DNA of 51,555 nt from DASVAL01 sp035649575 (GTDB lineage Bacteria > Planctomycetota > UBA1135 > UBA2386): assembly GCA_035649575.1 (NCBI GenBank), contig DASRJH010000236.1:1-51555 (forward strand). The letters run 5' to 3'. The notes below the pieces were generated by a model. That model was given only the letters and a program-made list of their open reading frames with translations. It was not told the origin of the DNA and searched no databases. Below, one piece after another: positions 1-7,190 of this stretch. Position 1 is the stretch's first letter; the number at the start of each line of letters is the position of its first letter. The translations under genes and the position numbers were made by a program.

Positions 1-126
1 GCCGAAAAACTCGGTCACGGCGACGAGGACGCCCGTCGTGCCCGCGAAGAGGAGGAACACGGCGGCCACGAAGCCGAGCCACCGGTGGCCTTTGCGCCAG
101 ATGGGAGGGGTCATTCGCGCCCGCAT
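1..126 (-). CDS. PepSY-associated membrane protein, N-terminal fragment (partial)
   Basis: The first 42 residues of a minus-strand gene are present and the rest lies beyond the left edge. The fragment reads as a short basic start, the pattern WRKGHRWLGF, and then a hydrophobic membrane segment ending near TEFFG. That arrangement (K/R-x-H-R-W-L-G followed by a first helix with a small-residue patch) is typical of PepSY-TM proteins, often linked to iron-siderophore or reductase systems. The start is ATG at 126, or ATG at 114, which would remove four residues; neither has a clear Shine-Dalgarno. The gene is divergent from the RsbR-like gene. The family call rests only on the first helix, so it is tentative. 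Confidence 0.55.
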   Translation of the reverse strand, partial: MRARMTPPIWRKGHRWLGFVAAVFLLFAGTTGVLVAVTEFFG

Positions 127-409
127 GGTAGCTAGTGCCGGCCGGGAAACCCACTTGCCGACTCCCACCTCTGCGTCACGCCATCGCTGCCGTCGACGCC
201 CTTCTCGAGCAACGGCGGGTTCGCCCGGTGGCGCTGATCCGCCGCCGACGCACGCGACGTCAGCCCTACGCGAAGCTCAGGTCTTTTCCGCAGGTGTTTT
301 CCCAGACCACATGCTTGTCGCGCGTCGAGCGCTGCATAGGGTGCAGGCGCTGGCTCGTCGCAACGCCCGTCCGAGGGACCGTTGCGACAGCGGCGTGCCC
401 GGAGAAAAC

Positions 410-1414
410 GTGGCCACTGACATCACCATACCTCGGCCCGACGAATCGCCGCGAGCGGAGCCAATCTCCGAGGCGGCGGCGATGGCCGACTTCGGTCTCA
501 CCGAGCCTGAGATCGATCGCCGCAAGCGCCTGGTCGGCATCGAGCTCGAGGACCACAAGCAGATCGCGAATGTGCGCGAAGTCGTCGAGAGCCACGCCGA
601 CGAGCTGACCGACCTGTTCTTCGACCACCTCCGCCGTGAGGATGCGCGCGTACCGCGATTCAGCGAGCTGGTGGCGCAGGCGCGGCCGCTCAAGTGCGAG
701 CACCTGCTGGCCATGGTGCGGGGCCCCTACGACCTCGCTTATGCTCGGCAGCGGCTCCGGCTCGGTCTCGTCTACGGCCGCTTCGGCCTCGAGACGAGCG
801 TGTTCCTCGGCGCCTATCACGACCTGCTGGCCGGCATCCAGCGCACGCTGTTGCGTGAGTCGAAGCTGTCGGCACCGGTCGCACTCGAGGCGTTCCTGTC
901 GCTGCGTCGGGTCGCGTTCTTCGACCTGGGCCTGCAGATCGACATACTGATCCACAGCCGCGAGCAGCTGATCCGCCAGCAGGCGCAGGCGATACGCGAG
1001 CTGTCGACGCCGATCTTGCAGATTCGCGACCGCCTGATGCTGATGCCGCTGATCGGCGTGGTCGACCGCCTTCGCGTACGCTTGATCGCCAACAAGATGT
1101 TGTCGGCAATTCGCTGCAGCCGCGCGCTGATCGTCGTGCTCGACGTCACGGGCGTCGCGGCGATCGACAACGGGGCGGCCAACGATCTGGGCCAGGTCGT
1201 CAACGCCGCGCAGCTGATGGGCTCGCAGATGATCATCACGGGCATCTCCGAGCAGACGACGGAGGCGATGCAATGGTTGCAGCTCGGCTCCCTGCGCTTC
1301 TGGACGGCCACCGACCTGCAGGCCGGCATCGAGCAGGCGGAACTGCTGCTCGCCACCAATAGCGTCCCGTCGCCGGCAGGCACCGCACAATCAACGCGCC
1401 GCAGCGAGGCCTGA
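410..1414 (+). CDS. RsbR-like stress regulator: non-heme globin domain plus STAS domain
   Basis: 334 residues. Residues about 28-160 match the globin-coupled-sensor fold (LKCEHLLAMVRGPYDLAYAR, then GLVYGRFGLE). Residues about 200-320 form a STAS domain opening with LSTPILQIRD and containing LDVTGVAAIDNGAAN and ITGIS. This is the architecture of stressosome RsbR proteins. The position that is the proximal heme histidine in globin sensors is Tyr122 here, as expected of a non-heme globin. The usual phospho-acceptor Thr of the VDT motif is Asn. No rsbS or rsbT neighbour is visible. The GTG start at 410 is chosen because GGAG lies 5 nt upstream and the longer upstream reading is low-complexity Arg/Ser/Pro sequence; ATG 482 is the fallback. 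The 127-409 gap holds nothing else recognised. Confidence 0.8.
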   Translation: MATDITIPRPDESPRAEPISEAAAMADFGLTEPEIDRRKRLVGIELEDHKQIANVREVVESHADELTDLFFDHLRREDARVPRFSELVAQARPLKCEHLLAMVRGPYDLAYARQRLRLGLVYGRFGLETSVFLGAYHDLLAGIQRTLLRESKLSAPVALEAFLSLRRVAFFDLGLQIDILIHSREQLIRQQAQAIRELSTPILQIRDRLMLMPLIGVVDRLRVRLIANKMLSAIRCSRALIVVLDVTGVAAIDNGAANDLGQVVNAAQLMGSQMIITGISEQTTEAMQWLQLGSLRFWTATDLQAGIEQAELLLATNSVPSPAGTAQSTRRSEA

Positions 1415-1594
1415 GGGCGAACTGCACCGCCACTTCGGCGCCTGCGAGCTGGCCCGCGCTCGACTGCGCTTCGCGCCCGACGGCGCGTGCTGTCGCGCGA
1501 CGCCAAGGGGAACTACCTGCGCTGGTCGCTCGGTTCGTTCGACGCGCCGCAGCGAGCCAGCCCACGTTGCCTGGTCTCGCGGCATACTGCCACC

Positions 1595-2020
1595 ATGAGT
1601 CCGAGAACACGCTGGTTCGCCTCGACAACCGGCTTCGTGGTGTGGGTCGCAACGATGGGGTGCTCGACGCTGCCGAAACCAGCCGACACAATGGCACCCG
1701 CCGACGTGCTCCTCGCGCGTTACGAAGCCGCGAAGGGGGTCCTGGACGAGGCCGAACGTCTCCGGCAGTCCGGTCGCTCGATTCCGATCTCCACGGAAGT
1801 AGAGCTGAGCATGACCTGGTCGCGACGACTTGCGGAGGCGGCCTGCGCGGCGGGCGTTTCCCATGGCGAGGCGATGCGCCAGCATCTCGCGCGGACGGAG
1901 CAACTGCTGAGCGACACCCAGGTACTCTACGACTGGGGAAGGTGCGGCTCGTACGAGGTCGCGGTCGCGCGTTTCCACGTCGCCGAAGCGAGGGTGATGG
2001 TGGCGTCGGCGCCGAAGTAG
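1595..2020 (+). CDS. Putative lipoprotein, unknown function
   Basis: 141 residues. The ATG at 1595 gives a short basic N-terminus, a hydrophobic stretch and a lipobox-like VATMGC, so the mature protein probably starts at Cys near residue 23. The remainder is helical and charged, with several cysteines (EAACAAG, WGRCGS), and looks like a small TPR-like or coiled helical domain. No family was recognised. It converges on the lipoprotein gene ending at 2027, with only 6 nt between them. An upstream in-frame start at 1487 would add residues without signal character and is rejected. Confidence 0.6.
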   Translation: MSPRTRWFASTTGFVVWVATMGCSTLPKPADTMAPADVLLARYEAAKGVLDEAERLRQSGRSIPISTEVELSMTWSRRLAEAACAAGVSHGEAMRQHLARTEQLLSDTQVLYDWGRCGSYEVAVARFHVAEARVMVASAPK

Positions 2021-2026
2021 TCTTGC

Positions 2027-2638
2027 TCAGCGCTCTTTGTTGGCCCGCTCGACGATGTGCTCGGCCACGGCAGCCGCGAGCGCGTCAGCGACGTTCGTCA
2101 GGCGGATGTTCGCCGTGGACGCGGCAATCGCATCGAAGCCCTTTCGATCCATCAGCCGGATCTCGTCGACGACCTGCCCGCCGGGGCCGACGATGCGCAG
2201 CGTCATGTAGATCCGCGCCACGGCATTCCACGCGGGGATGCGGTAGTAGCCGGTCTCGATCGTCTCGATGCTCGGCTCGATCGAGAACGCGCTGCCCGCC
2301 CCAGCCGCGGCCTCGGCCACACCGACCGTGGCACCCGCGGCCCCGGCCACGCCCGCAATGGCGAGCTCCGCTGACAGCTTCTTGCTGAAGCGGTCCTGGA
2401 TGTTCGCCTTGATCACTCCCCACTTGTCGGCTTCCTCGCCGGACTTCCGGCTCGCGATGAAGTCGGCCTCGGGCTTGTCGTCGACCTTCAAGTCCACGTA
2501 GCGGATCGGCTGGATCGCGAACGCCGACGCCTTCGAGTAGGGACTCGGATCCACACTGCGGATCACCTCGAACGAAGCCGACGTGCAGCCAATGGGCAGC
2601 AATGCAAGCGCAACCGTGAGCAGCGAGCGGATCGACAT
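2027..2638 (-). CDS. Putative lipoprotein, copy 1 of a tandem pair (DUF4410-like)
   Basis: 203 residues. The ATG at 2638 is preceded by a good AGGAGA ribosome site and opens a classic lipoprotein signal ending in LLPIGC. The mature part has SFEVIRSVDPSPYSK, an IRYVDL strand, a low-complexity Ala/Gly stretch around residues 110-130, and a C-terminal region IVGPGGQVVDEIRL resembling DUF4410-type outer-membrane-associated proteins. That family call is weak. It is paralogous over its whole length to the gene at 2774-3343; the Ala/Gly insert is the main difference. Ordering and spacing suggest tandem duplication. Confidence 0.65.
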   Translation of the reverse strand: MSIRSLLTVALALLPIGCTSASFEVIRSVDPSPYSKASAFAIQPIRYVDLKVDDKPEADFIASRKSGEEADKWGVIKANIQDRFSKKLSAELAIAGVAGAAGATVGVAEAAAGAGSAFSIEPSIETIETGYYRIPAWNAVARIYMTLRIVGPGGQVVDEIRLMDRKGFDAIAASTANIRLTNVADALAAAVAEHIVERANKER

Positions 2639-2773
2639 CAGCAAATCTCCTTCGTGGCCGATCCGCCGCCGCGGCGCATCAGACCTCCAACCGATCTTGC
2701 CGGCGCTCACATGGGCGAGCAAGGCGTTCGAGTGCGCATTTCGGGACCGCGCCGGGTGCTCCGGACTGGCGAC

Positions 2774-3343
2774 TCAACGCTCGCTCGTAGTTCGATTGAT
2801 GATGTGCTGGGCTGCCGAAGCCGCAAGTGCTTGGGCAACCTTCGTCAAGCGAATGTTCGCCGTGGCGAACATCTCATCGAAGCCCTGTCGATCCGACAAC
2901 CGGATCTCGTCGACGACCTGCCCGCCGGCACCGACGACGCGCAGCGTCATGTCGATCCGCGCCACGTCTTTCCACGTGCCGCTGCGGTAGAAGCCTGTCT
3001 CGATCTGGTCGACGCTCGGCTCGATCGAGAACACGCCGCTGGTGGCACTCGCGGCCTCGGGCACGACTCCGAGCTCTGCTGCGAGCCTCTTGGTGAAGTG
3101 CTCCTCGATGCTCGCTTTGAGCACATCCCACTTGTCGGCTCGCTCGTCGAACTTCTGGCTGGCGATGTAGTCCACCTCAGGTTTTCCGTCGACCTCCAAG
3201 TCCACGTAGCGGATCGGCTTGATCGAGAACGCCGAGGTCTTCGAGTAGGGACTGGGATCCACGCTGCGGATCACCTCGAACGACGACGTGCAGCCAATGA
3301 GCAGCAAGACGAGCGCAACCGTGAGCGAACGGATCGACATCAT
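2774..3343 (-). CDS. Putative lipoprotein, copy 2 of a tandem pair (DUF4410-like)
   Basis: 189 residues. Two consecutive ATGs (3343 and 3340) follow an AGGAG ribosome site. The lipobox is LLIGC. It shares SFEVIRSVDPSPYSK, IRYVDLEVD, FSIEPS, GGQVVDEIRLSDR and the C-terminal A-x-HI-x-x-R with the copy at 2027-2638. It lacks that copy's Ala/Gly-rich insert. The stretch upstream of each copy is also similar, so the duplication unit included the 5' region. Function is unknown; both probably sit in the outer or inner membrane as lipoproteins. Confidence 0.65.
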   Translation of the reverse strand: MMSIRSLTVALVLLLIGCTSSFEVIRSVDPSPYSKTSAFSIKPIRYVDLEVDGKPEVDYIASQKFDERADKWDVLKASIEEHFTKRLAAELGVVPEAASATSGVFSIEPSVDQIETGFYRSGTWKDVARIDMTLRVVGAGGQVVDEIRLSDRQGFDEMFATANIRLTKVAQALAASAAQHIINRTTSER

Positions 3344-3450
3344 TGGAATCTCCTTGTGGCACGATCCGCCGCTCGCGCGGCGAATCAGGGATCAACGTCG
3401 ATCCTCCCGGCGCGTATCCGGACGATCAAGGAACGCAGCGCGCATTGTGG

Positions 3451-3552
3451 ACTGATGGTTTGCGTGGACACGCCACCGGGACGCACAATCCGTTGGGGAC
3501 TCACGGGTGTGAAGATGCAGCGGGCAGTGGCAGGTCCACTCAAACCATCAGT
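3451..3552. repeat. 18-bp imperfect inverted repeat in the 3344-3680 intergenic region
   Basis: Arms at 3451-3468 (core ACTGATGGTTTG) and 3535-3552 (core CAAACCATCAGT) are complementary at 17 of 18 positions, with 66 bp between them. The repeat sits between the divergent lipoprotein gene and the ECF sigma factor gene. It could be a long cruciform, an operator pair, or the ends of a small decayed mobile element. Nothing else is recognised in the 337-bp gap. Confidence 0.55.
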
Positions 3553-3680
3553 TCCCGCGCATTTCGGGAGCGGCGCAGGTCCAGGCAGCGCAGCACGCTG
3601 CACCGGATCCCGCGCCAGTCCGAATGGCAAATGGAATCCCCGGGATCCACTGGCCGGGCGGTGCGGGTATCCTTGCGCCC

Positions 3681-4307
3681 GTGGTGGAAGACCTCTCCGA
3701 CACCTGGCATCTGGTGCGCAAGGCGCAGACCGGCGACGACGATTCGCTGAACCGGCTTTTCGATCGCTACTACGATCGCGTGCGCCGCAGCGTGCATGCG
3801 CGCCTGGGCGGGCAGCTGCGCCAGCGTCTCGAAACCTCCGACATCCTGCAGCTCGCGTTCGCGAAGGCGTTCCAGAACTTCGACCGCTTCGAGATGCGGC
3901 ACGAGGGCAGTCTGATGCACTGGCTCGCCGAGTACGCGCAGCGTCAGATGAACGACGCGGCCGACAGGGAGAACGCGGACAAGCGGCGCGAGCCCGCACC
4001 GCCGCTGCGGCTCGACGACAGCAACGACGGCCTCGGCCGCGTCGAATTGCCGGCCCCCGGCCGGCGGCCGAGCGAAATCTTGGCCGCTGCCGAGGACCGG
4101 GCCGCGATCGATGCCTGCCTCGCGAAACTGCCCGAGCACTACCGGCGCGTGATCGTGCTGCGCGACTACGACGGCCTCGAGTGGCTCGAGATCGCGCGCG
4201 TCATGCAGAAGAACAGCGACTCGGCGGTGCGTGAGCTGCACCGCCGAGCAGTGCTCGAGCTCGCGCACCAGCTGGCCCGGCGCGGCTACGGCCCGGGCAG
4301 TCGCTGA
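3681..4307 (+). CDS. ECF-type RNA polymerase sigma factor
   Basis: About 208 residues. Region 2 is at the start (SLNRLFDRYYDRVRR, ETSDILQLAFAKAFQNF, GSLMHWLAEYAQRQMND) and region 4 at the end (CLAKLPEHYRRVIVLRDYDGLEWLEIARVM, then AVRELHRRA). The spacing matches planctomycete ECF sigma factors that travel with Ser/Thr kinases. Tandem GTGs at 3681 and 3684 give a family-like start (VEDLSDTWHLV). ATG 3624 would add a Gly/Pro-rich leader that does not resemble the family and is disfavoured, although no start has a convincing ribosome site. The kinase gene starts 275 nt downstream and is the probable functional partner. Confidence 0.85.
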   Translation: MVEDLSDTWHLVRKAQTGDDDSLNRLFDRYYDRVRRSVHARLGGQLRQRLETSDILQLAFAKAFQNFDRFEMRHEGSLMHWLAEYAQRQMNDAADRENADKRREPAPPLRLDDSNDGLGRVELPAPGRRPSEILAAAEDRAAIDACLAKLPEHYRRVIVLRDYDGLEWLEIARVMQKNSDSAVRELHRRAVLELAHQLARRGYGPGSR

Positions 4308-4479
4308 CGTCGCGGAGCCCGCCGAGCGCGGATCCGGCTCGTCGGGAACGCCGAGCATTGCACGTCGAGAGATTTCGGCTGCGCCCGGTTCGCGTTTGCC
4401 CCTTGGCCACCGCGCACGCGGCTTGCCGTCGTGTCGCGACGCAGCTACCGTCCCGGCGGGGAGGTGCCGCGCCCTGAGA

Positions 4480-4497
4480 CCGCGGCCGTGGCCGCGG
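4480..4497. terminator. Perfect GC palindrome between sigma factor and kinase genes
   Basis: CCGCGGCC and GGCCGCGG flank a GT dinucleotide, making an 8-bp stem with almost no loop. No T tract follows on either strand, so it may be a weak terminator, a protein-binding palindrome or chance in GC-rich DNA. The rest of 4308-4582 shows nothing else. Confidence 0.25.
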
Positions 4498-4582
4498 CTT
4501 CCGCATTGGAGACTCCCATGCCAAGGCTGCTGTTCGTTCGTGCGTTCAGTGTCCTGTCCGGATCGGCCGCCCACCCGGTCGC

Positions 4583-5803
4583 GTGCCGATGACCAGCGAG
4601 TACTCGCCATCGCCGAATCCCGATTCATTGTCGGACGCATTCCAGAAGGCTCTGGGTGATTACCTGACGCGCATCGAGCGCGATGGCTCGGTGGCCCTCG
4701 ACGAGTTCCAGAGGCACCACCCAGAGTTCGCCGACCGCCTCGGCCGGCAGCTCGACTGGTTGACTGCGCACCTGGGCCGCGGCAAGGAAGGGCTGCCCGA
4801 GCACATCGGCCCCTACCGGGTGGTCCAGCGCCTCGGCACCGGCGGCATGGGCGAGGTCTACCTCGCCGAACAGTCGTCGCCGTTCCAGCGCATCGTCGCG
4901 CTCAAGGTGATCCGCACCGACAAGGTCAGCGAAGGCCGCGTGGCGCGCTTCCTGCAGGAGATACAGACCCTGGCGTCGTTGAGCCACGACGGCATCGCCA
5001 AGGTGTTCGAGGCCGGCCAGGACGCGGGCCGGCCGTACTTCACGATGGAGTACGTGCCCGGCCGCCCGGTCACCGACTACTGCTCCGAGGAACGGCTCGG
5101 ACTGCGCGCCCGTCTTCGCCTCTTCACGCGCATCTGCGCCGCCGTCGAACACGCGCACCGCAACGGCGTGCTGCACCGCGACCTGAAGCCGTCGAACATC
5201 CTCGTGTTCGGCCGGCCTGCTGAGTCGACGGTCAAGATCATCGACTTCGGTCTCGCCAAGATCGTCGCTGCCGAGGGCGAGACTCCGCGCAGCACGATCA
5301 CGGGCCAGGTGCTCGGCACACCCGACTACATGAGTCCCGAACAGGTCGCCGAACCGGGCGAACAGCACGTCGACACGCGCACCGACGTCTACTCGCTCGG
5401 TGCCGTGCTCTACGAACTGCTGACCGGTGTGCTGCCGCTGTCGCTGTGGCGAATGGAGCACGACGACATCCAGGCGCTCTTGCGCGCGATCCGCGAACGC
5501 CAGCCGTCGTCGCCGAGCGTGCGCGTCGAGGAGCTCGCGGAGGTCTCGTCGTCGCCGGCTACGGTCGAGGGCATCTCACCGCACCGGCTGAGCCGCCTGC
5601 TCGCCGGTGATCTCGACGCGATCGTGATGAAGGCACTCGCGAAGGACGTGGCGCAGCGCTACGGCTCGGTCGGCGAGCTCACCGAGGACATCCGCCGGCA
5701 CCTGCATCACGAGCCGGTCGGGGCACGGCCAGCGACGGCCCGCTACGTGCTCGCCAAGTTCGTGCGTCGGATCGCCTCGGCACTGCGTTCACCGCGACGG
5801 TGA
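4583..5803 (+). CDS. Ser/Thr protein kinase, C-terminus lost at a frame change
   Basis: 406 residues in this frame. An N-terminal helical region (1-75) is followed by a complete kinase domain (about 78-385): RLGTGGMGEVYLA, the VALK lysine, HRDLKPSN, DFGLAK and GTPDYMSPEQ. The frame ends at TGA 5801, just after the usual juxtamembrane KFVRR motif. The membrane helix normally found next is encoded in another frame by the following ORF. Start is GTG 4583, or ATG 4589 two codons later. It probably pairs with the ECF sigma factor upstream. As written, the product would be a soluble kinase without the membrane and sensor part. Confidence 0.85.
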   Translation: MPMTSEYSPSPNPDSLSDAFQKALGDYLTRIERDGSVALDEFQRHHPEFADRLGRQLDWLTAHLGRGKEGLPEHIGPYRVVQRLGTGGMGEVYLAEQSSPFQRIVALKVIRTDKVSEGRVARFLQEIQTLASLSHDGIAKVFEAGQDAGRPYFTMEYVPGRPVTDYCSEERLGLRARLRLFTRICAAVEHAHRNGVLHRDLKPSNILVFGRPAESTVKIIDFGLAKIVAAEGETPRSTITGQVLGTPDYMSPEQVAEPGEQHVDTRTDVYSLGAVLYELLTGVLPLSLWRMEHDDIQALLRAIRERQPSSPSVRVEELAEVSSSPATVEGISPHRLSRLLAGDLDAIVMKALAKDVAQRYGSVGELTEDIRRHLHHEPVGARPATARYVLAKFVRRIASALRSPRR

Positions 5804-5988
5804 CCATGGTGGCGTTCACCGCGCTGATCGTGATCAGCGTCCTGTCACAGGATGCCGCACAGCAGGCGATGCGCGCCGAATGGCTCAAGGGAATCCTGCG
5901 CCCGTCGTTGTCGTTCAAGGAATCCGAATTCCTCGACGCGCGGCGCGAAGACCTGAGAGTTCAGCTGGTGAGGCCGCTCGCTGCATGA
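5800..5988 (+). pseudogene. Detached transmembrane/C-terminal piece of the upstream kinase
   Basis: A 62-codon frame starting at GTG 5800 overlaps the kinase stop by 4 nt (GTGA). It encodes MVAFTALIVISVLSQ, a membrane helix, then an EWLKGILRPS motif like the segment that follows the helix in planctomycete receptor kinases. Reading this frame back upstream gives GTAFTATVT directly before it, the usual lead-in to the helix. It therefore looks like the broken continuation of the kinase, and the periplasmic domain beyond it is missing. A separate, translationally coupled small membrane peptide cannot be excluded. Confidence 0.5.
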
Positions 5989-6011
5989 AGCAGCCGCGGT
6001 GCGGCGCTCGC

Positions 6012-6335
6012 CTACTTCCCGAGCAGGTCGCGGAACAACCTCAGCGAATCCCGTTCGGCCGGCACGACGCGCCCGTCGACCTCGACCGCGAGCTTCGCAG
6101 CCTCGAAGAACAACTCGCGGTGTTTCCTCGGAACCGACGTGGGGTCGACCTCGTCCGCGGCCGGCGGCACCGCCAACCACTGCTTGACCTGTCGCACCTC
6201 GTCGTCCGTCAGGTGCAGATACCCCGCGATGCGCATGACCAGGTCGCGTTCTGCTTGGTTGACCCGGAGATCGGTCCACACGAACGAGCACACGAACTTG
6301 AGCAGGTTCATGCGCTCAGCCGGGAGCAAGTTCAT
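6012..6335 (-). CDS. TerB-like (tellurite-resistance TerB family) protein
   Basis: 107 residues, all-helical. It has the TerB-type repeat logic: FVWTDLRVNQAERDLVMRIAGYL in the first half and EAAKLAVEVDGRVVPAERDSLRLFRDLL in the second, each with an acidic patch before an E-R helix. Start ATG 6335 is used; ATG 6311 would begin at a second MNLL. The longer upstream frame has no supporting features. Such proteins are small cytosolic helical bundles of poorly known function. The gene is divergent from the YHS lipoprotein gene. Confidence 0.65.
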   Translation of the reverse strand: MNLLPAERMNLLKFVCSFVWTDLRVNQAERDLVMRIAGYLHLTDDEVRQVKQWLAVPPAADEVDPTSVPRKHRELFFEAAKLAVEVDGRVVPAERDSLRLFRDLLGK

Positions 6336-6438
6336 GCCAGCAGTGAACCATGGCCCGGAAGGTGCGCCAACTGGACATCCGCAAATCAGCATCCTGCTGG
6401 CTTGCGATTGCACTGCCTCGGACAGCACAATGACCGCC

Positions 6439-6708
6439 ATGAAGAACCTCCTGCGCGTGGCAGTCGTGGCCCTTTCCCTCACCTTGCTCAGTGGTTGCGC
6501 GAACCAGTCGGACAAGGCCGCTGCCAAGACCTTGAACGTCAACTGCGTCATCTCGGGTGAAGCAGTCGATGCCAACTGCACGGTCGACTACATGGGCGGC
6601 AAGCTCGCCTTCTGCTGCGAAAAGTGCATCGAGAAGTGGAACAAGATGGACGAGGCGACCAGGAAGAAGACCTACGACGCCGCGATGGCGAAGAGCGCGA
6701 AGAAGTAG
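6439..6708 (+). CDS. YHS/TRASH-type metal-binding lipoprotein
   Basis: 89 residues from ATG 6439 (ATG 6430 is three codons earlier). A lipoprotein signal ends in LTLLSGC. The mature part is one YHS-like domain: CVISGEAVDANCTVDYMGG, then KLAFCCEKCIEKW. The conserved C-x-x-S/T-G and F-C-C-x-x-C spacing suggests binding of copper or another soft metal in the periplasm. It stands alone, without an obvious metal transporter next to it. Confidence in the fold is good and in the ligand low. Confidence 0.75.
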   Translation: MKNLLRVAVVALSLTLLSGCANQSDKAAAKTLNVNCVISGEAVDANCTVDYMGGKLAFCCEKCIEKWNKMDEATRKKTYDAAMAKSAKK

Positions 6709-6792
6709 CGAGTCGCACGGCCGTCCCGCGACAACTCGCACCGGGTGCGGCGGATTTCTGCCAGAACTGCGCGGACTCATGCCACTACAGGC

Positions 6793-7161
6793 ATGAACTC
6801 CGAACGCTTCTCGTCGTGGCTGTTCCTGCTCGTCCTGCTGTTCGCGTTGCGCAGTGAAGACCTCCCTGCGCAGACGACCTGTTCGAACCTGGGCAGCATC
6901 CCGGTCGCAGCGACCCTCGAGGCAGGCCCGATCCCGCTCGGCTGCAGCGGAGCCGCGAACTGGCCCTGCTGGCATCTGTTCACGCCGGCCCACCGCGCGC
7001 CCGCGCCACATGCCGGCTTCGACCCCGGCAACGCGACGCCGCGGCCGCGCGTGATCGTCGTCTACCGGTGCACGGGCTTCCTGCTGCTGCCCGTCGTGCC
7101 CGTGCACATCCGGACGATGGGCTACGTCATCGACCAACCCGAGATCGCGTGCGCAGGCTAG
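6793..7161 (+). CDS. Small secreted protein of unknown function
   Basis: 122 residues from ATG 6793. A clear signal peptide (SSWLFLLVLLFALRS, cleavage probably after LPAQ) precedes a cysteine- and proline-rich mature part. No family was recognised. The chain contains two hydrophobic strands near the C-terminus and four spaced cysteines that could form disulfides. It follows the YHS gene by 84 nt and converges on the alanine-racemase-like gene. Confidence 0.5.
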   Translation: MNSERFSSWLFLLVLLFALRSEDLPAQTTCSNLGSIPVAATLEAGPIPLGCSGAANWPCWHLFTPAHRAPAPHAGFDPGNATPRPRVIVVYRCTGFLLLPVVPVHIRTMGYVIDQPEIACAG

Positions 7162-7188
7162 GTCACGCCTCGAGCACGTGGCTGTGAC
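7162..7188. terminator. Hairpin between convergent genes
   Basis: GTCAC-GCC and GGC-T-GTGAC can form an 8-bp stem with one bulge and a loop of about 10 nt. It lies in the 29-bp gap between the convergent genes ending at 7161 and 7191. No T tract is present, so terminator activity is an inference from position. Confidence 0.3.
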
Positions 7189-7190
7189 GG

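Noticed and set aside
266..1390. Minus-strand frame opposite the RsbR-like gene
   Set aside because: The composition is His/Gln/Arg-rich shadow sequence with no start signal.
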